DNA of 9,834 bases from the NCBI GenBank assembly GCA_904501715.1, contig CAJGCD010000056.1:1-9834 (forward strand), written 5' to 3'. Shown in pieces: positions 1-6,593 of the stretch (the stretch's first letter is position 1; each line of letters starts with the position of its first letter). The DNA comes from an uncultured Clostridia bacterium. Lineage in GTDB: Bacteria; Bacillota; Clostridia; Oscillospirales; CAG-272. The position numbers were made by a program, and so were the translations under genes. Under the pieces are notes generated by a model. The model was not told the origin of the DNA. It searched no databases and was given only the letters and a program-made list of their open reading frames with translations.

Positions 1-1
1 G

Positions 2-217
2 AGAGAGGGTATCGGGGCTCAGATAAAGAGATACGTTTCGGGAGGAAACGACGCGGGGCACATACACAAGGTGCTTACGGGTATCAAGACCCTTGCGCTG
101 TCCGTGCCTACAAGGTATCTTCATTCACCTGCCTGCGTGGCACATATTAACGACTATAAGGCGGTCCGCTCACTTGCGGCTGCCATAATAAAGAATTATA
201 GGAGAGAAGAAAAATGA
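2..217 (+). CDS. M42 family metallo-aminopeptidase, C-terminal fragment (5' end outside window)
   Basis: Only the last 71 codons are present, read in frame from base 2 to a TGA at 215-217. The fragment shows the C-terminal signature of M42 (TET/glutamyl aminopeptidase-like) peptidases: GGNDAG followed by HIHKVLTG, then SVPTRYLHSP, where the His is a known metal ligand of the family, and a final helix rich in Ala and Ile. These enzymes are cytoplasmic, form large tetrahedral complexes and remove N-terminal residues from peptides using two metal ions. The stop overlaps the start of the next gene as ATGA, which suggests translational coupling. A second, complete M42 gene lies about 1.4 kb downstream, so this is one of a pair of paralogues. 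Its specificity cannot be read from the fragment. Confidence 0.85.
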   Translation, partial: REGIGAQIKRYVSGGNDAGHIHKVLTGIKTLALSVPTRYLHSPACVAHINDYKAVRSLAAAIIKNYRREEK

Positions 218-1455
218 AAAGTAAATTTACTTTGGTAGCGATACTGCTTATTTTGGCTATGCTCCCGTTGTCACTTTTTGGATGTAATGGTGCGCAGGAA
301 ACCAGCGGAACATCTGAAAGTACGTCGGCTACAACGACAAAGAAGCAGGAAGATGCCACGCCACAGCTCGAAGGAACCGAGTATGTGCTGAAGGACAATA
401 TTGATAAAATAAAGATAAACGGCAGATACACCGTAAGCAATTCGGGAATCGCTTGTGACAACGTAGGCTCGGGAATAGAGTTTCAGGGTACTATGAAGGG
501 AAAGGTATACCTTACTTTCAATGCCGCACGTATTGTTTGGGGTGAAACAAAGAACGTTTACTATACAGTGTACGTTGACGGAGTGCGTCAGGAAGAAAGA
601 TATGAGGTGCCTTGCGGTAAAAACGGTATCGTACTTACGTTGGCAGACTTTGGAGAAACCGAGGGAGAGCATCGTATCAGAGTGGTAAAGCAGACGGAGG
701 CACACTACGCTCTTGCTTATTTTGCCAAGATAACTATGGATGGAACCTTTGGAGAACGCCCTGCCGATAAAGATTATCTTGTGGAATTTGTAGGCTCTGA
801 CCTTATATGCGGAATGGGCAACTACAACGGAACTCCCGAGCAGCAGCCAAGTGCAGCTCAGGTTGCTGAGTATGAGGACGGAACAAAGAGTATGTCCTTT
901 ATAGCTGCCGAGTCGCTCCATGCAGATTGCTCTATACTCGGAGTCAGTGGAATGGGTGTTGCGGGTAGCTGGTTTGGCGTTACCGCTCCCGAATATTACA
1001 AGGCAAATTCTTATTTTAGAAATAAAAAGACCGAGTACGATTTCTCTAAGGGAAGAACCCCCGACCTTATAGTTTTGAATATCGGAAAGAACGATAACAA
1101 TATTCCCGTAGCTGACAGACCCACCGATGAGGTATTCAAGCAGACCGCTAAGGAATATCTTGAATTATTAAAGGAAACCCACGGCGAGGACGTTAAGATA
1201 ATCTGGACATACGACATAACCGAGGCTAATCCCGACAGAAAGCCCGAGCCGCTGGAGGCAAATGATTGCAGATATAAGATAGCCCAAGAGGTTATCGAGG
1301 AGCTGGGCGGAGAGGAAGCAGGTTTGTACATATATCAGGTTTACACCAACAGACTTGGAGGACAGGAGCACACCGATGCCGAGGGACACGTTACGGCGGC
1401 AACAGGTCTGCTCAACTTCATCAGAGAAAAGGGAATACTTCCCGTGGCAGAATAA
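214..1455 (+). CDS. SGNH-hydrolase-fold lipoprotein, CE2 acetyl-esterase-like, with altered nucleophile motif
   Basis: This 413-residue protein starts with a lipoprotein signal peptide: MKSKF, a hydrophobic core, then a lipobox LFGC with Cys24 as the likely lipidated residue. A Ser/Thr-rich linker follows to about residue 50. Residues 55-180 look like the beta-sandwich N-domain of carbohydrate esterase family 2 (IKINGRY, GSGIEFQGT, YYTVYVDG). Residues 190-405 look like the SGNH domain: VEFVG at the first block, a GMGVAGS glycine block, NIGKND with Asn293, and EHTDAEGH with His386 as the expected catalytic His. The expected nucleophile motif GDS is instead G194-S195-D196, so Asp occupies the usual Ser position. 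CE2 enzymes deacetylate plant polysaccharides, and some members mainly bind glycans. Activity here is therefore uncertain. The start is supported by GGAG nine bases upstream. Its ATG overlaps the stop of the M42 gene before it. Confidence 0.8.
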   Translation: MKSKFTLVAILLILAMLPLSLFGCNGAQETSGTSESTSATTTKKQEDATPQLEGTEYVLKDNIDKIKINGRYTVSNSGIACDNVGSGIEFQGTMKGKVYLTFNAARIVWGETKNVYYTVYVDGVRQEERYEVPCGKNGIVLTLADFGETEGEHRIRVVKQTEAHYALAYFAKITMDGTFGERPADKDYLVEFVGSDLICGMGNYNGTPEQQPSAAQVAEYEDGTKSMSFIAAESLHADCSILGVSGMGVAGSWFGVTAPEYYKANSYFRNKKTEYDFSKGRTPDLIVLNIGKNDNNIPVADRPTDEVFKQTAKEYLELLKETHGEDVKIIWTYDITEANPDRKPEPLEANDCRYKIAQEVIEELGGEEAGLYIYQVYTNRLGGQEHTDAEGHVTAATGLLNFIREKGILPVAE

Positions 1456-1485
1456 AAAAGTTATACTTAGTAAGGAAAAACAGTT

Positions 1486-1648
1486 ATGAAAAAGATAATT
1501 TCTATAATGCAACTCTTTTGATACTTACTACAATGAGGAAAACAAAAAGGGAGCAGAGGGACATCCCAGTGCTGAGGGTCACAAGCTCATTATGGGAGAG
1601 CTCTATGCCTACCTTTTAAATACAATCTTGTTTAATAAAGGAAAAAAT
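1486..1648 (+). pseudogene. Remnant of a second SGNH hydrolase gene (internal deletion)
   Basis: The 193-base gap between the lipoprotein and the next peptidase holds two pieces of a gene. At 1486 an ATG with an upstream AAGGA encodes MKKIISIMQLF and then stops at 1519-1521, which resembles the start of a signal peptide. From 1508, one frame away, the reading frame encodes YYNEENKKGAEGHPSAEGHK followed by LIMGELYAYL. This matches the C-terminal catalytic-His block of SGNH/GDSL hydrolases, with the canonical HPSAEGH spacing. The middle of the gene, including the nucleophile block, is missing. I infer an internal deletion with a frameshift in a tandem paralogue of the lipoprotein just upstream. 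The remnant frame has no stop and runs directly into the following M42 gene, so automatic callers may wrongly start that gene inside the remnant at 1592. Confidence 0.7.
1637..1642 (+). promoter_or_regulatory. Ribosome binding site that sets the M42 start
   Basis: AAAGGA lies six bases before the ATG at 1649. The in-frame ATG at 1592 belongs to the SGNH remnant and has weaker upstream spacing. Translation from 1649 gives MNLYTTLKQICAVPATSG, which fits the usual M42 N-terminus. Confidence 0.7.
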
Positions 1649-2653
1649 ATGAATCTTTATACAACGCTGAAGCAGATATGCGCGGTGCCTGCTACCTCGG
1701 GAAGAGAGGGCGGGCTCTGCGGGCTGCTTAAGGAAAAAATAGAAAAATACGTTGACAGCGTAAGCATTGACACATTGGGAAATCTTATAGCTCTCAAAAA
1801 GGGCAGAACGGGCGAGAAAAGGATAATGCTCTGCGCTCATATGGACGAGATAGGCTTCCTTGTGAACTTTATTGAGGACAGCGGTCTTATCCGTGTGGCG
1901 ACTCTTGGTGGCGTTGACCTCCTTGCCTATGCCTACGGCAAGGTAGTATCCGAGAATGGCATTGCGGGCGTGCTTGTGCCCGAGGACGGAGTCAAGCCCG
2001 AGGATATAAAGCCCGATAAGATGTATATAGACATCGGTGCTAAGAGCAAGAAGGAAGCCGAGCGGAAGGTGCGCATAGGCGATGCCTTTGTTGGAGCTCC
2101 CGAGCTTTACCGCCTTTGCGGTAAGCGTGTGGCGGGCAGACCGCTTGACGACAGAGTAGGCTGTGTTGTGCTTCTTGAGCTTGCCGAAAGACTGTCGGGG
2201 GCAGAGCTTGACGCTGACGTTTATTTCGTATTCTCGGTACAGGAGGAGGTAGGCTGCCGCGGAAGTAAGACCGCCACCTACAAAGTTCAGCCTACCGAGG
2301 CTATATGCTTTGACGTGACGAGAACGGGCGACGTTCCCGGAGCTAAGTCAATGGCGTGCGCTTTGGGTGGCGGAGCAGCTATAAAAATAAAGGACAGCTC
2401 GGTAATATGCCACGAGGAAGTAGTAAAGGAGCTGACCTCTATCGCGAGTGAGAACGGCATAGCTCACCAAAAAGAGGTGCTTACAGCAGGGGGAACCGAT
2501 ACGTCCTCTATGCAGCTTACTGCGGGTGGAGCAATGGTGGGAGCACTGTCTATTCCCACACGTTATATTCATACCTGCGTCGAGGCTTGCGATATGGGTG
2601 ACGTGGAGGCGTGCATAGACCTCTGTGAAAAGTATGTTTTAAAAAGAGGATAA
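1649..2653 (+). CDS. M42 family metallo-aminopeptidase (complete)
   Basis: This 334-residue protein, of normal length for the family, shows every expected M42 metal and catalytic motif. They are His64 in CAHMDEIGF, Asp167/168 in RPLDDRVG, the catalytic Glu pair 199-200 in QEEVGCRG, Asp222 in CFDVTRTGD, and His308 in SIPTRYIHTC, with GGTDTSSM at 281-288. Roughly residues 72-160 are the inserted PDZ-like dimerisation domain typical of TET peptidases. The protein should be cytoplasmic, with two metals, trimming N-terminal residues from oligopeptides. The preferred residue cannot be told from sequence. I chose ATG 1649 over ATG 1592 because the extra 19 residues are the tail of a broken SGNH gene. 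The stop lies three bases before the next start, so the two are almost certainly co-transcribed. M42 paralogues can form mixed complexes, which is possible with the partial gene upstream. Confidence 0.93.
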   Translation: MNLYTTLKQICAVPATSGREGGLCGLLKEKIEKYVDSVSIDTLGNLIALKKGRTGEKRIMLCAHMDEIGFLVNFIEDSGLIRVATLGGVDLLAYAYGKVVSENGIAGVLVPEDGVKPEDIKPDKMYIDIGAKSKKEAERKVRIGDAFVGAPELYRLCGKRVAGRPLDDRVGCVVLLELAERLSGAELDADVYFVFSVQEEVGCRGSKTATYKVQPTEAICFDVTRTGDVPGAKSMACALGGGAAIKIKDSSVICHEEVVKELTSIASENGIAHQKEVLTAGGTDTSSMQLTAGGAMVGALSIPTRYIHTCVEACDMGDVEACIDLCEKYVLKRG

Positions 2654-2656
2654 CCA

Positions 2657-3925
2657 ATGGAATTTTCGGATAGAATAATGAAATTGGCAAGTGATGCGGA
2701 GCGAGAACTCGCTCCCATCTTTGCCGATATAGATAAAGTGTCCTTTGTAAACACCAAAAAGGTAATGGATGCGTTTAAGGAGCACCGTGTCAGTGACGCT
2801 GTGTTCGCGCCCACCAGCGGCTACGGCTATGACGACAGGGGCAGAGAGGTGCTTGACGCCGTATGGGCTGACGTTATGGACGCGGAAGCCGCATTCGTAC
2901 GGCACAGCATAGTCAATGGTACGCAGGCGCTCACAATTGGACTTTTCGGTCTGCTTCGCCCGGGGGATATAATGTTTTCCATCGCGGGCAAGCCTTATGA
3001 CACTCTTGACGAGGTCATCGGCAACTCGGGAGAGGCGGGAAACGGTTCGCTTCGTGATTTCGGAGTTGATTACAGACAGGCAGACCTGTTTAGTGACGGA
3101 AGCTTTGATAAGGAAGCAATAAAGAGAGTTCTTGATGCCGAGGGCGACAGAGTAAAGGTAATATTTATTCAGCGCTCAAAGGGATATTTGAACCGAAAGA
3201 CCCTGAGCGTTGACGCTATCGGTGAAATAATAGCCTTCGTGCGTCCTCTTTGTCCAAATGCTTACGTGGTGGTGGATAACTGCTACGGTGAGTTTACCGA
3301 GGAGAGAGAGCCCACAGCGGTGGGAGCCGATATGATAATAGGCTCGCTTATTAAAAACCCCGGCGGCGGAATGGCTGAGAGCGGAGGATACATAGCGGGA
3401 ACGGCAAGAGCCGTGGAGCTTGCATCCTACCGTCTTACCTCTGTGGGCTGCGGTCTTGAGGTGGGAGCTACTCTCGGACAGACCAAGAGTATGTACAAGG
3501 GACTCTTCTACGCTCCTCACACAACGGCGCAGGCGCTTAAAACCGCCCATCTGGCAGCGTATATCTTCGGCAGCCGCGGACTCGGCTTTGACGTTGAGCC
3601 CGAATGGAACGAGAAGAGATATGACATAATACAGTCGGTGATAACTCACTCCCCCGAGGGACTGTGCGCTATCTGCCGAGGAATTCAGGCGGGCTCGCCC
3701 ATAGATTCCTTCGTTACCCCCGAGCCTTGGGAGATGCCAGGATACTCGGATAAGGTAATAATGGCGGCGGGAGCGTTTACGCAGGGCTCGTCGATCGAGC
3801 TTTCAGCCGACGGACCGCTCCGTGAGCCGTATACGGCATATCTTCAGGGCGGACTTACCTACGAGAGCGGCAGGATAGGAATACTAAGCGCCGCGGCAGA
3901 GGTGGAAAAAAGTCTTGAGCTTTAA
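2657..3925 (+). CDS. PLP-dependent enzyme of the YnbB / 'methionine gamma-lyase family' type
   Basis: This 422-residue protein is a fold-type I PLP enzyme of the family often annotated as aluminium resistance or methionine gamma-lyase-like (Pfam Met_gamma_lyase; B. subtilis YnbB). Visible motifs are APTSGYGYDDRGRE near residues 51-64, RHSIVNGTQAL at 82-92, VVVDNCYGEF at 204-213 with Asp207 as the likely PLP-nitrogen ligand, and GSLIKNPGGG at 229-238 with Lys233 as the expected Schiff-base lysine. The glycine-rich stretch after the lysine is characteristic. The true reaction of the family is poorly established; a carbon-sulfur lyase is the usual guess. It starts three bases after the M42 stop with AGAGGA as ribosome binding site, so it sits in the same operon. 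In many Firmicutes this gene lies near hfq/miaA/glnR, so the peptidase neighbourhood here is different. Confidence 0.85.
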   Translation: MEFSDRIMKLASDAERELAPIFADIDKVSFVNTKKVMDAFKEHRVSDAVFAPTSGYGYDDRGREVLDAVWADVMDAEAAFVRHSIVNGTQALTIGLFGLLRPGDIMFSIAGKPYDTLDEVIGNSGEAGNGSLRDFGVDYRQADLFSDGSFDKEAIKRVLDAEGDRVKVIFIQRSKGYLNRKTLSVDAIGEIIAFVRPLCPNAYVVVDNCYGEFTEEREPTAVGADMIIGSLIKNPGGGMAESGGYIAGTARAVELASYRLTSVGCGLEVGATLGQTKSMYKGLFYAPHTTAQALKTAHLAAYIFGSRGLGFDVEPEWNEKRYDIIQSVITHSPEGLCAICRGIQAGSPIDSFVTPEPWEMPGYSDKVIMAAGAFTQGSSIELSADGPLREPYTAYLQGGLTYESGRIGILSAAAEVEKSLEL

Positions 3926-4012
3926 CATTTAAAATAGGACAACTTAGAAAAGTTTTGGTCGAGCTTTCCCAGCACATATCTTTCCTTATACATAATATTT
4001 TGGGAGATAGGT
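3926..4012. other. Short intergenic gap before the MBOAT gene
   Basis: This gap of 87 bases is AT-rich and contains CATAAT-like sequences near 3990 but no convincing -35 partner and no intrinsic terminator. It may mark a transcription-unit boundary, but I cannot call a promoter. GGGAG a few bases before the ATG at 4013 supports that start. Confidence 0.4.
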
Positions 4013-5356
4013 ATGCTGTTTTCGTCGCTTGAATTTATATTTCTTTTTTTGCCCCTTGCGGTAGGGATATATTTTTCCTTGCCGCGGAGGTGGCGCAATT
4101 TCTGGCTCTTGCTTAGCGGACTGTGCTTTTATGCCTTTGGAGAGCCGAGATTTTTGCCCCTTATGGTGCTTACCATACTTGCTGACTATGCTTTTGGTAG
4201 GTGGATAGAGTATCTTTTTTTTAAGGACAACCAAAAAGGGGCAAGGCTTGTGCTGACTCTTGCGGTATTACTGAATATCGGTCAGCTCGCCTTATTTAAA
4301 TATTTTGACTTTTTCGGGCTTGGACTGCCAATAGGCATATCCTTTTATACCTTTCAAGCCCTTTCCTACGTTATTGACGTTTATTGGCGTAAGGTGAGGG
4401 CGACGAAAAGTCTTGTAGCCTTTGGGGCATACGTGTCGCTTTTTCCTCAGCTTATAGCGGGTCCCATCGTTAAATACACCGACGTTGAGCGTGAATTGGC
4501 ATGGCGGCGACACAGCCTTTCGGATATGGCGGGCGGCTTACGCACCTTTTGCGCGGGACTTGCGAAAAAGGTGCTCATAGCTAACGTGGCAGGTCAGATG
4601 TGGGAAGCTCTGGCTGCCGACCGAAGCGTGGTGGGAGCATATCTTTCAATATTTTTCTTTGCTATACAGATATATTTTGACTTTTCGGGATATTCGGATA
4701 TGGCGGTAGGATTGGGACGTGTGTTCGGCTTCAGCTTTCCGCAAAATTTCAATTATCCTTATATTTCAAGGAGCATAACCGAGTTTTGGCGCAGATGGCA
4801 TATGACACTCTCGGCGTGGTTTCGGGAGTACGTGTATATCCCTCTCGGAGGAAACAGAGGAGGAAAGCCGAGGACCTACCGAAATCTGCTTATCACATGG
4901 GCGCTGACAGGACTGTGGCACGGTGCAAGCGTAAACTTTCTTCTGTGGGGACTTTACTTCGCGGCGGTGCTCATAATAGAAAAAGCCTTTTTGCAGAAAG
5001 TCCTTGTTCGTACACCCTCGGCGATAGCGCATATATATTCCCTCGTGCTCATAGGGCTTGGTTGGGTGATATTCGCCTCGGACGGCGGTGCTGACGGTCT
5101 GTCCCTCGCTGGTCGCCTTGTGGGAATAGGGTGCATATCCTTTTGCTCGGGCAACGCGCGCTATCAGCTTATACGCAATCTCGTTTTTATAATAATTACG
5201 GCACTGGGATGTACCCCTCTGCCAAAACGCTTGTATTTGAAAATTAAGGAGCGCTTTGCTCCTATTGATATAATCCTGCCCCTTGGAGGCTTTTTGCTCT
5301 CTCTTGCTTATATAGTAAGCTCGGGGTACGACCCATTTTTGTATTTTAGATTTTAA
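4013..5356 (+). CDS. Membrane-bound O-acyltransferase (MBOAT, AlgI/DltB-like)
   Basis: This 447-residue polytopic membrane protein carries the MBOAT core. It shows GISFYTFQALSYVIDVYW at 108-125, FPQLIAGPI at 144-152, YFDFSGYSDMAVGLG at 221-235, FPQNFNYPY at 242-250, FWRRWHMTLS at 258-267, REYVYIPLGGNRGG at 271-284 and LTGLWHGASVNF at 298-309. His303 is the expected catalytic His. Hydrophobic segments fill most of the rest. Family members such as AlgI and PatA-like proteins pass acetyl groups across the membrane for O-acetylation of exopolysaccharide or peptidoglycan, and DltB moves D-alanine. They normally work with an extracytoplasmic SGNH-fold partner encoded next to them. None is adjacent here; the nearest SGNH lipoprotein is about 2.6 kb upstream. 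It ends nine bases before the exporter gene that follows. The substrate is unknown. Confidence 0.93.
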   Translation: MLFSSLEFIFLFLPLAVGIYFSLPRRWRNFWLLLSGLCFYAFGEPRFLPLMVLTILADYAFGRWIEYLFFKDNQKGARLVLTLAVLLNIGQLALFKYFDFFGLGLPIGISFYTFQALSYVIDVYWRKVRATKSLVAFGAYVSLFPQLIAGPIVKYTDVERELAWRRHSLSDMAGGLRTFCAGLAKKVLIANVAGQMWEALAADRSVVGAYLSIFFFAIQIYFDFSGYSDMAVGLGRVFGFSFPQNFNYPYISRSITEFWRRWHMTLSAWFREYVYIPLGGNRGGKPRTYRNLLITWALTGLWHGASVNFLLWGLYFAAVLIIEKAFLQKVLVRTPSAIAHIYSLVLIGLGWVIFASDGGADGLSLAGRLVGIGCISFCSGNARYQLIRNLVFIIITALGCTPLPKRLYLKIKERFAPIDIILPLGGFLLSLAYIVSSGYDPFLYFRF

Positions 5357-5365
5357 GAGGAAGTT

Positions 5366-6526
5366 ATGACAGAATTTATTTTTAAGCTTTTTGTTAAGGG
5401 CTACGACGGAAGCGAGAGTACTGAGCTGCGCCGTAAATGCGGAAGTGCCGTTGCAATAATAGGTATGGTAATGAATATACTGCTTGCAGCTATCAAGCTT
5501 TTTGCCGGTATAGTTAGCGGAGCTATATCTATTACAGCCGATGCACTGAACAACCTTTCCGACGCAGGTTCTCAGGTGGTATCGCTTATCAGCTTCAGAA
5601 TATCCTCGAAGCCCGCCGACCGTGACCATCCCTTCGGTCACGCACGTATAGAGTACGTGGCTTCTATGATAGTGTCCTTTCTGGTGCTTACCGTTGGCTT
5701 TGAGCTTCTGAGCGAGTCGGTAACCAAGATATTCTCTCCCGTACACGTGGATTACAGCGTTTTAGTGCTTATTATACTCGGCATTTCCATACTTGGAAAG
5801 CTCTGGCTGTACTTCTTCGGAAGGTCGGCGGCGAAAAAGCTTAAGTCCGAATGTCTTCGTGCCACAGCCGCCGACAGCCTTTCGGATGCCGCGGCTACCT
5901 TAGCGGTGCTTGTTGCGGGGATAATAAGTAAGCTCACGGGCTTTAATACCGATGCTTATATGGGAATCGCAGTGGCAGTTCTGATATTTATAGCGGGTAT
6001 CAAGATACTCAATGATACTAAAAATTCCATTCTGGGCTCGGCGCCCGAGCCCGAGGTGGTTGAGGGAATAGCGGCTCTCGCCAGGGAATATCCCGAGATA
6101 CTCGGTATACACGATATGGTGGTGCATAACTACGGACCTGGCAACACCATAGCATCCTTTCATGCAGAGGTTGACGGCTCGGCTAACGTATTTTCCACGC
6201 ATGATGCTATTGATAATCTTGAAAAAAGGCTCTACTCGGAGCTTGGCGTGAGAGCGACGGTACATATGGACCCTATCGTTACAGACGACGAGCGTGTAAA
6301 TGAACTCAGAGCCCGTGTGCTTGCGGCAATGAAGGAGCTGGACGAGCGGTTTGGTATTCACGATTTCCGCTTCGTTGAGGGTGATACGCATACAAATCTT
6401 ATTTTCGATATAACCGTTCCCTTCGAGGTGAAGGACAGTGACAGGGAGATAAAGGAAAAAGTAAGCCTGAAGGTAAGTGAGATAGGAGTAAATTACTTTG
6501 CCGTCATCACGGTAGACAGAGAGTGA
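5366..6526 (+). CDS. Cation diffusion facilitator metal exporter, probably manganese type
   Basis: This 386-residue cation diffusion facilitator (CDF) protein has about six hydrophobic segments between residues 25 and 215 and the family loop DHPFGHARIEY at 87-97. Transport-site residues read Asn62-x3-Asp66 in TM2 and Asp170-x3-Asp174 in TM5. This N-D-D-D set is the one described for MntE-type manganese exporters, whereas zinc members usually have His. Such proteins export divalent cations in exchange for protons. The cytoplasmic part is longer than the usual single domain. A first ferredoxin-like domain covers about 225-305 (GIHDMVVHNYGPG, VHMDPI), and a second similar one covers about 308-386 (GIHDFRFVEGDTHTNLIFD). 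The start follows AGAGGAAG, nine bases after the MBOAT stop, so the two may be co-transcribed. Metal choice is inference. Confidence 0.9.
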   Translation: MTEFIFKLFVKGYDGSESTELRRKCGSAVAIIGMVMNILLAAIKLFAGIVSGAISITADALNNLSDAGSQVVSLISFRISSKPADRDHPFGHARIEYVASMIVSFLVLTVGFELLSESVTKIFSPVHVDYSVLVLIILGISILGKLWLYFFGRSAAKKLKSECLRATAADSLSDAAATLAVLVAGIISKLTGFNTDAYMGIAVAVLIFIAGIKILNDTKNSILGSAPEPEVVEGIAALAREYPEILGIHDMVVHNYGPGNTIASFHAEVDGSANVFSTHDAIDNLEKRLYSELGVRATVHMDPIVTDDERVNELRARVLAAMKELDERFGIHDFRFVEGDTHTNLIFDITVPFEVKDSDREIKEKVSLKVSEIGVNYFAVITVDRE

Positions 6527-6533
6527 TTTTTTC

Positions 6534-6562
6534 TTGACAAAATGTCTTTACCATGCTAAAAT
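6534..6562 (+). promoter_or_regulatory. Vegetative sigma-A type promoter with extended -10
   Basis: TTGACA at 6534-6539 is a perfect -35. A 17-base spacer leads to TAAAAT at 6557-6562, preceded by TG at 6554-6555 (extended -10). Transcription should start near 6569-6570, giving a leader of about 25 bases before the ATG at 6594. It begins eight bases after the exporter stop. The TTG of the -35 box could be misread as a start codon in frame with the downstream gene. Confidence 0.8.
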
Positions 6563-6568
6563 GTCTTT
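6539..6568 (+). repeat. Pair of 11-bp direct repeats over the promoter, possible operator
   Basis: AAAATGTCTTT occurs at 6539-6549 and again at 6558-6568, a 19-base period. One copy touches the end of the -35 and the spacer; the other covers the -10 and the start region. Spacing near two helical turns fits side-by-side binding of a regulator, but no regulator is visible in the window. Confidence 0.45.
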
Positions 6569-6593
6569 GAAGGAAAAATTCGGGGGTGAAAAT

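Noticed and set aside
1592..1648. Upstream start for the M42 peptidase
   Set aside because: These 19 codons are the tail of the broken SGNH gene; ATG 1649 has the ribosome binding site and the family-like N-terminus.
3940..4005. Promoter before the MBOAT gene
   Set aside because: CATAAT-like boxes exist but no -35 lies at proper distance, so it is not distinguishable from AT-rich background.
4766..5746. 326-residue minus-strand open frame across the MBOAT and CDF genes
   Set aside because: It spans two well-supported + strand genes and their junction, and no family motif is visible.
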